NCBI GenBank assembly: GCA_964456625.1
Contig: CAYWBO010000046.1
Coordinates: 1-23,713, forward strand
Length of the DNA: 23,713 nucleotides
From: Sulfidibacterium sp964456625
GTDB taxonomy: Bacteria; Bacteroidota; Bacteroidia; Bacteroidales; F082
Direction: 5' to 3'
The notes below the pieces were generated by a model. The model was not told the origin of the DNA and made no database searches. It was given only the letters and a program-made list of their open reading frames with translations. Of this stretch, positions 16,101-23,451 are shown piece by piece. Positions within the stretch are counted from its first letter, which is position 1. Each line of letters opens with the position of its first letter. The position numbers were made by a program, and so were the translations under genes.

Positions 16101-19100
16101 TGGTATTGCGGTGATTCCTTATCAAACAGGTTTCCTGCGCTTTTCGCTGGGCGGATACCTGGAAGGCAGCACGGCCTCATACGATGTTTTCCGAAAGGAA
16201 ATTAAAAACGCACTGGAAATCGTGCTGAAATACTGGCAGCTGTTTTACGAAGCCAAAAGCAATGGAAACGGCAAAAGCCGCAGCACTGATGACCTGCTGG
16301 AAGAGATCTTCGCTCTGCCTTCCGACCGGGCTTTCATCGGTCAGGTGATTGAAGATTTCTACCTCATCCGCAACCTGAAGAAAAAACCATTCCGCAGCCT
16401 GCTGATCGACAACCAGTGGACCATTTATCATGCTTCTCCGAAGATGAGCGGGGTGGGAATTTATTCCATCGAAAATTCAACCAATGCGGTGATCGAATTT
16501 TCAGACGATCTGGGGCGTTGTGCTACCCTACCGGAATTTATCCAAAGCCAGGCCTTCACCTCGGTCTACGAAAATCTGTTACCACAGGTTTACCCGAAAA
16601 TCCCGTCCATAAAAAGCTGGCCTTTCAGCAAGGTGCTGGCACGTTTCGGAAAATCAACGCTGTTGAAATACATCAGCAACAAGCTGAATTACGAGCCCAA
16701 CCAATATGTGCTGGATGCACCGGACGAAGATTTGATCATGGCTGAGATTTTGCTCGAAATGGAAAGCCTGATCTTTTCACCGGGAAAAACCAAAGTGCTG
16801 GCCCTGCGAAGCCAGGGCAACCTGTCATCCGATATAGCCCGCATGGAAGGAACCAATCAGTTGCTGAAGAAATTCATCAGAGAACTGTTGCTGCATTTCA
16901 ACCTGCCGTTCGAAAACAATCCTTCCACACCTTCGCTGAAGGAAGTGATGGGAAAAACGGCTGAAAAATTCCAGGAAATTGTGGGTATTGATTTATCAGA
17001 CATCGACCTGGAGCGTTCCCTAAAGACTTTTACCGACAGCCTTTATCAAGGTTTTGAAGAAGAAAAACTCATCCTTGGTAAAAAACTCCAGGGCGACATC
17101 ACACGACGTATTTACGAAGTGGTGAACGACACTGAAAAAAATGCCGGTGAGCGAATTTCCACGTTGTACCTGTTTAAAGAAAAAAGCGGTTTCAGAACCA
17201 GTCTGAATAATCTGTTGAGTGGTTTTTGTAACGAGCTAAAGAAACTGGACGACCGTGAAGCAGAGGCCGTGATCGGCGATTTTCTTTACGCTGCCCTGCC
17301 GGGACAATGGAATTTACTGTTGGATCAAGTGGTACAAATTGCCGACACTACCGTTACTTCAGATAAAGTTCATAACGAAGTCAGACGGTTTGTGCTGTTC
17401 CTCATTCAGCTGATGAACACCACCAAAGCCAACGAACATTATTATCCGTATGTTCATGCGGTAATGCGGTTTTCCGATGCGCAGTTCCTGCAACAGAATT
17501 CGTTTATCAACGAAATGGTGCAACACGGGATCAGCGTGTTCGAAAACTTCGATATCAAAGAACATGTGCTGATAAAAAACAAAGTGAAGGACCTGGAGTG
17601 GATTCCTTCGCTGTTGTCGCGCAGCGGTGTGATCGGCACAGAACAAAATGTGCAGACCCATACCCGCATCGCTACGGATTCCAAAAAAAGGGAGTTTCCG
17701 TTCCATCGTGTGGACCGTTTAGGTGATCCTCAGGAGCGGAAGGAAAAAATGGCAGCGCTGGCCAAAACCAATTCCAACGAATACATCAAACTATTGGATA
17801 CGAGGCCGATGCCTTCTTTCTTTGTGAACCGCGTCAGCAACTTCATCGGCAACATGGATGCCGGCGATTACCGTTGTAAGATCTTTAACGGCGGGCTGCT
17901 GAACGAGCTCTTCGTATTTCACAAAACCTACATGAAATACATGGCCGATAATTTCCGTCTGCTCGAAAAGCAGGAAGTCAGTCTGAAGGATATTCAAAAC
18001 TTTATCCCGGATACTATCTGTTTTTACGGTTTCCCTGAAAAGCTGATTTCTTTCCCACAAGCAGGTTATTTTGATATTCCCGGACCGAAAGGAAACATCA
18101 AAACCATCATCACGCCCTTGCGTAAAGAAGCAGACTATTTTGGTAACATCAAAAAACCGCGGCTGACGGTGATGAACGAAAAAGTGAAAGAGATGGGTGG
18201 TATTCCCATTCACGGTTCTTTATTTGCCGTGGAAGAAGAAGACGGCGCTGTCTTTGTGGTTCAGATCAGCGGCGACAGCGGGGTCGGAAAATCCGAAATG
18301 CTGGCAGCCATGATGCTGAAATGGATGAAGCAAAACCTCACCGGGGTCAGATCCTTGAAAATGATCGCCGGCGATATGCTGCACCTTTTCCCGGATGCCG
18401 AAGGCAACCTTTACGGAATCGGCACCGAGGAAGGCGACTTCAGCCGCGTCACCGACTTCGATCCCGAATACATCAAATACTACTACACGTTGTTTGAAAG
18501 TGCGTCCGACTCCAACGTGGAGGATCTGAACTCACGCAGTACCATCAGCGGGCTTTGTGACGTTTCGATGCCGTTTAAGATCGACATCATGCTTACAGCC
18601 AGCAACTTTGCCCGTGAAGAGGCCGGGATCACACGCTACGAAAATCCGGAAAACTTTATCCTGTATCGCAACTCCCACGGAGAGCGGAAAGAAAAAGCCA
18701 CCAGCGGTGACAATCCGAATTTCCAACGGACGCTGCTGCGATACACCGGCGACAAAAATATCGTGGAAGTCATCGACCGCCACGGCGCTTACATCGACGA
18801 CGTCCTCGACTGGGAATACGATGATTATACCAAACGTTTCTATCTGTGCTCTTCTTACAAGATGATCGAGCTGATCAACCTGGAAGAAATTGTGGACAAG
18901 ATCTTTGTCGGCAAAACCATCACGGAAGGTGAGAAAATCCGGACGATCAGCAAAGTTTCTTTCGACATCATCAAAAACCGGTTTGTAGCAACGCTGGTTG
19001 AAGGTGAAGAAGGCGAAGAAAACGAAAAGCAACAGATCATCGACCGGAATCTGTTCAACACCCTGTTCGACTCGCTGGCAAGCACGCCTTCGGGGCAGCC

Positions 19101-19827
19101 TTTCGTAGCCGAAGACGGTGAGTTTGAAAGCAAGAAGCATTTGATTGAAGTGCTGAAAAATGCTTCGGGAAAGAAAATCCAGCTGGGTATTCTTTCCACC
19201 GACCTGGGCCGGAAAGGCAAGGAGATCACCGGGCCCCAGATCGCAGCCGAAGACATGCGTCGCCTGATCCGCGAAGTCCGTAATGCCCGTCCGGATATCA
19301 ACGAAAACAAAAATAAGATCAAAAGTCTGATACGCCAGACTTATGCCGCGGCTTTCGGAAAACAGGGTGGCAATGCCGAGATCGACCGTTACAACTTCTG
19401 GTTGTGGCAGATGGAAGAGATGCAGAAAGCACCGCTCTACCGCATCGACAAACCCGGTGAAGCCATCGATTTGTCCAGGATGAAGACACGGATCGATTCG
19501 AAACAGAAATTCCAGCCCTTGCTGGTGACGCCCAATCTGAACCGTGAAATCTCGGGCATGAGCGAAACCCATGAGCAACTGATGCACCTGCCGCATATCG
19601 AAGTGCTCGTGGACGCCTTTCAGCAGCATGCCGACCGGGTTTTTGTAGCCAGTAACTACGGGCAGGAAACGGTGGTCAACAATATTATCCTGCAGCTGGT
19701 ACTGATCAACGGCAACATCCTGCCACAAGACCTCACACAAGGGGTACTGATGCACAAACTCGACCGCGAAACGCTGGCCGCATCCAAATATGTAGCAATG
19801 GAAATTCTGAAAAAGAAAGAGAAATAA
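13195..19827 (+). CDS. Giant protein with PLP aminotransferase domain and HPrK/PEPCK-like P-loop domain
   Basis: This 2210-residue protein (about 250 kDa, no signal peptide or membrane helix) is not a named family I know. Residues 1 to about 600 are mostly helical, with charged segments that may form coiled coils near 330-390. About 620-1010 is a fold-type I PLP aminotransferase: NDPSNPSG (N676), LLLDEAYND (D705, Y708), STTKNLGATGDRLG (Schiff-base K750, phosphate-binding R758) and FLRFSLG (R982, carboxylate-binding). About 1010-1600 is again helical. Residues 1670-1900 hold GDSGVGKSE (Walker A, 1693-1701) followed by KMIAGDM (D1727), a layout resembling HPr kinase/PEP carboxykinase. The final 300 residues match nothing I recognise. 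ATG 13195 was chosen over ATG 13117, whose 26 extra residues come from the AT-rich leader next to the promoter. Promoter upstream and hairpin downstream suggest a single-gene unit. Reaction and substrate are unknown. Confidence 0.8.
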   Translation: MRRLNKPKLNLGDDALDFINLYRALQPAAENFLLPYFMDLLKNFYTLCYEEPDDPVYQQKEINRQLAILKEAFPSYVDVSLMLFPHEESKAFEYRSRINQFRNRLLNLMDTELISDEKQEEAKQILRFHDFSMGTPPFTESNLKFRFNILLGEEAISLRRFREVLGIKEEIEKSQWNYLMDVLEQMIVQSAHYTTGPEKEDFLERMSQSVHLKGLNGFLKTVVSGSPDSAIGLIVEELFNPKQTVIVNYENDEQLFLQVSGNQTAIFIIKIKSLAQNPFNDHKWFPFLSRMVFVDDSTMAQRTNITMVYGLHHKIIQTLNKVHTKKLGALANSQLNLRLILEKVSLTNLKKFKERVDSKIADYEKELVLLKQDQLGVVDDAEKNLGLFKFDEFSRQIIKDRYSLDKLSNYLDLIIRCADPVQQKKLNRTLIDAFEELTLKYFYSSNRKLHIATIVEGGGRNQIKTYGEYLLQRKLRAVDNEIVERCRVILDVFPDPYQRTLKNHFHKNFGLNLFLEKYKQYLIKAKNEADNAGRLKNVLIDLGILEKYESLSPKDQGIIKEFISNLTNLKKTSISDDVQMIIRDVLFGKEDKVLKPYILFNKYSSWEYLDLFPTDRFDINPFDLEIGITAEGRIDFDRLTNRLERMKNTFQIFDETGNLWDRFSENLTIIINDPSNPSGFSDFNHEALLEFLKFVSTGKITLLLDEAYNDTVKLEDETEPKWRTISRYVMNNIDQKYNRLNLVSSISTTKNLGATGDRLGSIVATNAKKDVIDFARKQNSKESGNTNSLYMLVNILQIADLAKRIKNNLEEKLPKNASRHTIKKIIEDYIIKTVQDESVQKVQRSGLKSHFEGSPLHLFLLNELVAIDKLDMLDLPDDFKYKNEPFFAYYLKQLVGTLNGFRVNKNFRTESLTRLNIAKKTATELLSGELGKYADVVASDGSFLFNIRLKYFFSYQDLEKFAQKLAEQRGIAVIPYQTGFLRFSLGGYLEGSTASYDVFRKEIKNALEIVLKYWQLFYEAKSNGNGKSRSTDDLLEEIFALPSDRAFIGQVIEDFYLIRNLKKKPFRSLLIDNQWTIYHASPKMSGVGIYSIENSTNAVIEFSDDLGRCATLPEFIQSQAFTSVYENLLPQVYPKIPSIKSWPFSKVLARFGKSTLLKYISNKLNYEPNQYVLDAPDEDLIMAEILLEMESLIFSPGKTKVLALRSQGNLSSDIARMEGTNQLLKKFIRELLLHFNLPFENNPSTPSLKEVMGKTAEKFQEIVGIDLSDIDLERSLKTFTDSLYQGFEEEKLILGKKLQGDITRRIYEVVNDTEKNAGERISTLYLFKEKSGFRTSLNNLLSGFCNELKKLDDREAEAVIGDFLYAALPGQWNLLLDQVVQIADTTVTSDKVHNEVRRFVLFLIQLMNTTKANEHYYPYVHAVMRFSDAQFLQQNSFINEMVQHGISVFENFDIKEHVLIKNKVKDLEWIPSLLSRSGVIGTEQNVQTHTRIATDSKKREFPFHRVDRLGDPQERKEKMAALAKTNSNEYIKLLDTRPMPSFFVNRVSNFIGNMDAGDYRCKIFNGGLLNELFVFHKTYMKYMADNFRLLEKQEVSLKDIQNFIPDTICFYGFPEKLISFPQAGYFDIPGPKGNIKTIITPLRKEADYFGNIKKPRLTVMNEKVKEMGGIPIHGSLFAVEEEDGAVFVVQISGDSGVGKSEMLAAMMLKWMKQNLTGVRSLKMIAGDMLHLFPDAEGNLYGIGTEEGDFSRVTDFDPEYIKYYYTLFESASDSNVEDLNSRSTISGLCDVSMPFKIDIMLTASNFAREEAGITRYENPENFILYRNSHGERKEKATSGDNPNFQRTLLRYTGDKNIVEVIDRHGAYIDDVLDWEYDDYTKRFYLCSSYKMIELINLEEIVDKIFVGKTITEGEKIRTISKVSFDIIKNRFVATLVEGEEGEENEKQQIIDRNLFNTLFDSLASTPSGQPFVAEDGEFESKKHLIEVLKNASGKKIQLGILSTDLGRKGKEITGPQIAAEDMRRLIREVRNARPDINENKNKIKSLIRQTYAAAFGKQGGNAEIDRYNFWLWQMEEMQKAPLYRIDKPGEAIDLSRMKTRIDSKQKFQPLLVTPNLNREISGMSETHEQLMHLPHIEVLVDAFQQHADRVFVASNYGQETVVNNIILQLVLINGNILPQDLTQGVLMHKLDRETLAASKYVAMEILKKKEK

Positions 19828-19853
19828 GGATTTTCAGAGACTTCAAAATGCAG

Positions 19854-19882
19854 CGAAAGCAGGATCGACGATCCTGCTTTCG
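19854..19882. terminator. Strong hairpin between the giant gene and ridA
   Basis: CGAAAGCAGGAT (19854-19865) pairs perfectly with ATCCTGCTTTCG (19871-19882); an extra C-G pair leaves a 3-base loop. It lies between two convergent genes and probably ends both transcripts, but neither side has a long T run, so it may act with Rho or as a 3' end protector. Confidence 0.62.
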
Positions 19883-19891
19883 TGCTTTACA

Positions 19892-20275
19892 TTAAATCTT
19901 TTTAGCCGCGATGGTTTCTATTTCCACCAGGGCCCCCAGCGGGAGATCTTTTACTGCAAACGCTGCACGTGCCGGAGAATTTTGCAGATAGTACTTGCCG
20001 TAGATTTCATTCATGGCGGCAAAATTCGAAATATCGCTCAGGAGGCAGGTCGACTTCACCACATCGGAAAAATAGTAACCTGCTTCGTCTAAAATCGTAC
20101 GGATGTTTTCCATAACCTGCCGAGTTTGTTCCTTGATTCCGCCTTCAACAATCGTTCCTGTTTCCGGGTCAAGACCAATCTGGCCCGATATAAAGAGCAT
20201 CCCGTTTGCTTCCACAGCCTGACTGTAGGGACCCACCGCAGCAGGAGCTTTTTTTGTGTAGATGATCTTTTTCAT
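19892..20275 (-). CDS. ridA: RidA family enamine/imine deaminase
   Basis: RidA hydrolyses reactive enamines and imines, such as 2-aminoacrylate, released by PLP enzymes like threonine dehydratase; it is cytosolic and trimeric. The 127-residue product has the whole family pattern: APAAVGPYSQAV, FISGQIGLDPETG, the NSPARAAFAVKDLPLGALVEIE block with the substrate-binding Arg103 and the Glu118/Glu120 pair. ATG 20275 gives the usual length. An ATG at 20332 would add 19 unrelated residues and lies upstream of a TATTTTTG -7 box (20299-20292). It is convergent with the giant PLP-domain gene, a suggestive neighbour since RidA protects PLP enzymes from their own intermediates, but adjacency alone proves nothing. 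Confidence 0.95.
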   Translation of the reverse strand: MKKIIYTKKAPAAVGPYSQAVEANGMLFISGQIGLDPETGTIVEGGIKEQTRQVMENIRTILDEAGYYFSDVVKSTCLLSDISNFAAMNEIYGKYYLQNSPARAAFAVKDLPLGALVEIETIAAKKI

Positions 20276-20291
20276 TTCGAATAGTTTTTCC

Positions 20292-20299
20292 CAAAAATA
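20292..20299 (-). promoter_or_regulatory. -7 box of the ridA promoter
   Basis: The minus strand reads TATTTTTG at 20299-20292, matching TAnnTTTG, with no clear -33 box. A start near 20286 leaves about 10 bases before ATG 20275. Confidence 0.45.
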
Positions 20300-20338
20300 T
20301 AAAATTTCCAGACCAATTCCAACGCTTCTCATGTAACT

Positions 20339-20359
20339 TTTTTGGGGCTAACCCAAAAA
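20339..20359. other. TTTTTGGG/CCCAAAAA hairpin in the ridA-ispG spacer
   Basis: An 8-bp inverted repeat, TTTTTGGG (20339-20346) and CCCAAAAA (20352-20359), encloses GCTAA. Its right arm extends to CCCAAAAATAT, the same 11 bases as at 20290-20300. The minus strand therefore carries a second TATTTTTG -7-like word at 20361-20354, a possible second ridA start or an operator. Confidence 0.4.
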
Positions 20360-20445
20360 TATTTACTCACAGAAACCGCTTAGATAAAGGAAGATAAGAA
20401 TGTTATATCGCTCCGCTTACCGTAAATACCACTTATTTAGTTTCG

Positions 20446-20453
20446 TATCTTTG
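20446..20453 (+). promoter_or_regulatory. -7 box of the ispG promoter
   Basis: TATCTTTG matches TAnnTTTG and lies 21 bases before the ispG ATG. No TTTG is found at the expected -33 distance. Confidence 0.45.
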
Positions 20454-20474
20454 TCACAGAGAATTTGATACCTC

Positions 20475-21887
20475 ATGCCGGCTTATATCAGCAACGAAAT
20501 ACAAATAGGAAATCTTTTATTGGGCGGACAACAACCCGTCAGGATCCAAAGCATGACCAATACGCCCACCATGGACACGCAGGCAACGGTCGCACAGGTG
20601 ATCCGGCTGGCGGAAGCCGGAAGTGAGCTGGTACGGATTACGGCTGCTAACGTCCGGGAAGCAGAAAACCTTGCCAACATCAAAGAAGTTTTACGACAGA
20701 GAGGGATTGCTGTACCGCTGATCGCAGACATTCATTTTAAACCCGAAGCTGCCGAAATCGCAGCACAGATTGTGGAGAAAGTCCGCATCAATCCTGGGAA
20801 TTACAGCGGTTCGCATCATAAAAACAAAAAGTACTCGGCACAGGAATACCAGGACGAATTGTCGCTTACCACGGAAAAACTGATGCCTTTGCTGGAAATC
20901 AGTAAAAAACACGATACAGCCTTGAGGATCGGCATCAACCACGGTTCTTTGTCCGACCGGATTCTGTTCCGTTACGGAAACACACCCGAAGGCATGGTGG
21001 CTGCAGCCATGGAATTCACCGGGATCTGCCATGATGCCGGGTTTGAAAAACTGGTGATCTCATTAAAAGCCAGCCATGTTCCGACGATGATCGCAGCTAA
21101 CAAACTGTTGGTTGAACGCTTTCAGGAAGCCGGTTATCAATACCCGCTTCATCTGGGGGTAACGGAAGCCGGAAACGGCCTTCCTGCCCGCATCAAATCT
21201 GCTGCCGGGATAGGCAGCCTGCTGGCAGCAGGTATTGGAGACACGATCCGCGTCTCGCTGACAGAATCTCCCGAAAAGGAAATCCCTTTTGCCAAAAAAC
21301 TGGTGTCTTCTTATGGAAGAGGTCATGAGCCTTACTCCGGGCCGGAGCTTGAAAAAGTGCCGCATCCGCATTCAGAAAAACAACAAATCCTGAAACTTTC
21401 GTACGATTCTATTCCTCATGATGAGCTGATGATACGGGCTGCTGCAGATTTCACACGACAGTCATCAGCTCATCAGATCGGCGAGATCTGGCTCGACAAC
21501 GGAACCGAAAGTACTCCCGGACAGCTTTCTGAACTTTCTTTGCAGATACTTCAGGCCACCGGAATACGCTATTCAAAAACAGAATTTATAGCGTGTCCTT
21601 CCTGCGGCAGAACGCGTTTCGATATCGAATCGTTACTGGAAAAAGTGAAAATCCGGCTGGGAGAAAAGAAAAGGTTGAAAATTGCGGTCATGGGTTGTAT
21701 TGTGAACGGTCCCGGAGAAATGGCAGATGCCGATTACGGGCTCATGGGTGCCGGCCCCGGCAAAGTATCGCTTTACAAAGGCAGGGAACCCGTTATAAAA
21801 AATCTGCCGTTGGAAAAAGCGGTTGACGCACTAGAAGATTTAATAAATCAGGATTTTTCATCCCGGGAAACCGGAAATATTTCGTGA
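20475..21887 (+). CDS. ispG: 4-hydroxy-3-methylbut-2-enyl diphosphate synthase (GcpE)
   Basis: IspG converts MEcPP to HMBPP in the MEP pathway of isoprenoid synthesis, using a [4Fe-4S] cluster and reduced ferredoxin or flavodoxin. The 470-residue protein has the TIM-barrel half (VRIQSMTNTPTMDTQATVAQ, PLIADIHF, VRINPGNY, LRIGINHGSLS, LVISLKAS, LHLGVTEAG, IGDTIRVSLTESP, residues 1 to about 266). The cluster half has CPSCGRT with C374 and C377, and GCIVNGPGE with C408 and E415. Between them lie about 105 residues (267-371). E. coli IspG (about 370 residues) has no such insert, while Bacteroidetes and plants usually have a much larger one in proteins of about 600 residues, so this is an intermediate form. 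It is the first gene of a run leading to the histidine kinase and hemW. Confidence 0.95.
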   Translation: MPAYISNEIQIGNLLLGGQQPVRIQSMTNTPTMDTQATVAQVIRLAEAGSELVRITAANVREAENLANIKEVLRQRGIAVPLIADIHFKPEAAEIAAQIVEKVRINPGNYSGSHHKNKKYSAQEYQDELSLTTEKLMPLLEISKKHDTALRIGINHGSLSDRILFRYGNTPEGMVAAAMEFTGICHDAGFEKLVISLKASHVPTMIAANKLLVERFQEAGYQYPLHLGVTEAGNGLPARIKSAAGIGSLLAAGIGDTIRVSLTESPEKEIPFAKKLVSSYGRGHEPYSGPELEKVPHPHSEKQQILKLSYDSIPHDELMIRAAADFTRQSSAHQIGEIWLDNGTESTPGQLSELSLQILQATGIRYSKTEFIACPSCGRTRFDIESLLEKVKIRLGEKKRLKIAVMGCIVNGPGEMADADYGLMGAGPGKVSLYKGREPVIKNLPLEKAVDALEDLINQDFSSRETGNIS

Positions 21888-21919
21888 TACAAACAATATC
21901 TTGTTTCACAAGGAGTTTG

Positions 21920-21927
21920 TATTTTTG
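21920..21927 (+). promoter_or_regulatory. -7 box before the histidine kinase gene
   Basis: TATTTTTG matches TAnnTTTG. A TTG at 21901-21903 is the nearest -33 candidate, at a short spacing of 16. A start here would lie about 10 bases before the GTG start, so the kinase may be transcribed separately from ispG. Confidence 0.4.
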
Positions 21928-21944
21928 AACCAAATAGAAACAAC

Positions 21945-23447
21945 GTGGAATTTTACTCAAAGAAAACGCGCTGGAAGGTCTTTTTGGCCGTCATCGGTAT
22001 TTTGATCATTGCCGCGTCTTTGTTTTTTACCAACCAGTTGGTGAACGAGTTTGCCAAAAACGAACGGGACAATGTGAAACTCTGGGCCCGCACCGTGCAC
22101 CGCAAGGTGAGGCTTGTGAAATATACCGACATGTTGTTTAAACAGTTGCGTCAGTCAGAGAAGCAAAAAGCTGAATTGCTGGCAGATGTTTACAGGAGGC
22201 TGCTGAGCAATAATGACTCACAGGATCAGGGCTTTTATCTTAAAATATTGAATCAAAATGACAACATTCCTGTAGTTATCGTTAACGATAAAGGGAAGAT
22301 TGTTTCATCACGGAATTTATTGTCCCGGGAAGACTCCGCCAAGCATTTTACGGGAAAAATAAAAACCTCTTTCTCTATTTATCCGCCTTTCAACATCCCG
22401 CTGTTAAATCAAAAACTTTATTACAGAAATTCGTTGTTTTACAATCAGCTGCAGACCGTACTCCATGATTTCGTCTCCACTTTCATGACGGAAGTCACCA
22501 CCAATTCGGCCAGCGTCCCGGTCATCATCACAGACAGCACGAAAACACATATCACAAATTTTGGAAACCTGAATGATGAAAAGATGAGCGATCCGGCTTA
22601 TGCGGCAAGGATACTGAAAGAAATGAAAGCGCAGAATCCGCCCATTGAAATTAATTTTTCAGATTTGGGAAATGTGTACATCTTTTACAAAAGCTCTGAT
22701 CTGCTGACCCGGATGAAATGGTTTCCGCTTGTTCAGATCCTGGTAATCAGTTTTTTCCTGATGATTGCTTATTTATTGTTCAGTGCATCTCGACGATCGG
22801 AACAAAATCAGGTTTGGGTGGGAATGGCCAAGGAAACGGCGCATCAGATCGGGACACCGTTGTCTTCTATTCTGGCCTGGGCAGAGCTCATGAAAATGGA
22901 TAGAAATAATGTGGATCAGGCTTCCGAGGAGATCACCAAAGATGTAAAGCGGCTGGAGATTATTACGGAACGATTTTCGAAAATCGGCTCCACGCCGAAT
23001 CTGGAAGAAGATAATCTTACCCGAATCATTTATGAGACCATTGATTATCTGAAGCCGCGAACGCCCAGCAAAATAAAATATGAACTTACTTTCCCGAAAG
23101 AACAGGAAATTATTTTGCCGGTCAATGCTTCCCTTTTCAGCTGGGTGATGGAAAACCTGTGCAAAAATGCCATCGATGCCATGAGTGGCAAAGGCACCAT
23201 CACCATTGACCTGCAGGAAGAAAACAAACAGGTGATCGTGGACGTGACCGACACTGGAAAAGGCATTTCCGTTTCAGCTCAAAAATCAATTTTCAATCCC
23301 GGTTACACGAGTAAAAAGCGCGGTTGGGGCCTCGGTCTTACCCTAGCCAGACGAATTATTCAGGAATATCACAAAGGAAAGATATTTATTAAAAATACTT
23401 CCTCCAAAGGAACCACTTTCCGTATCATTCTAAAGAGACATATCTGA
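21945..23447 (+). CDS. Membrane sensor histidine kinase
   Basis: The 500-residue protein starts at GTG; no ATG lies near. It has a first membrane helix at residues 13-33, an extracytoplasmic sensor region of about 225 residues with no recognised domain, and a second helix at 260-281. A cytosolic kinase follows: H-box ETAHQIGTPLSSI with phospho-acceptor His300, N-box ENLCKNAIDAM (N408), G1 box DTGKGIS (436-442) and G2 box GWGLGLTLARRI. The C-terminus ends right after the HATPase domain, so there is no receiver domain. No response regulator gene is next to it in the window, so its partner and signal are unknown. The stop is four bases before hemW, so the two are probably co-transcribed. Confidence 0.93.
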   Translation: MEFYSKKTRWKVFLAVIGILIIAASLFFTNQLVNEFAKNERDNVKLWARTVHRKVRLVKYTDMLFKQLRQSEKQKAELLADVYRRLLSNNDSQDQGFYLKILNQNDNIPVVIVNDKGKIVSSRNLLSREDSAKHFTGKIKTSFSIYPPFNIPLLNQKLYYRNSLFYNQLQTVLHDFVSTFMTEVTTNSASVPVIITDSTKTHITNFGNLNDEKMSDPAYAARILKEMKAQNPPIEINFSDLGNVYIFYKSSDLLTRMKWFPLVQILVISFFLMIAYLLFSASRRSEQNQVWVGMAKETAHQIGTPLSSILAWAELMKMDRNNVDQASEEITKDVKRLEIITERFSKIGSTPNLEEDNLTRIIYETIDYLKPRTPSKIKYELTFPKEQEIILPVNASLFSWVMENLCKNAIDAMSGKGTITIDLQEENKQVIVDVTDTGKGISVSAQKSIFNPGYTSKKRGWGLGLTLARRIIQEYHKGKIFIKNTSSKGTTFRIILKRHI

Positions 23448-23451
23448 TTTT

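Noticed and set aside
16255..16284. GNGKS in the giant protein as a second P-loop
   Set aside because: It sits in a hydrophilic linker (KSNGNGKSRSTDD) with no preceding hydrophobic strand, so it is not a Walker A motif.
18532..19755. A 407-codon open frame on the minus strand inside the giant gene
   Set aside because: It lies wholly antisense to a frame with clear protein motifs, its translation is rich in F, H, Q and V without any family pattern, and it has no promoter. It is a shadow of codon use on the other strand.
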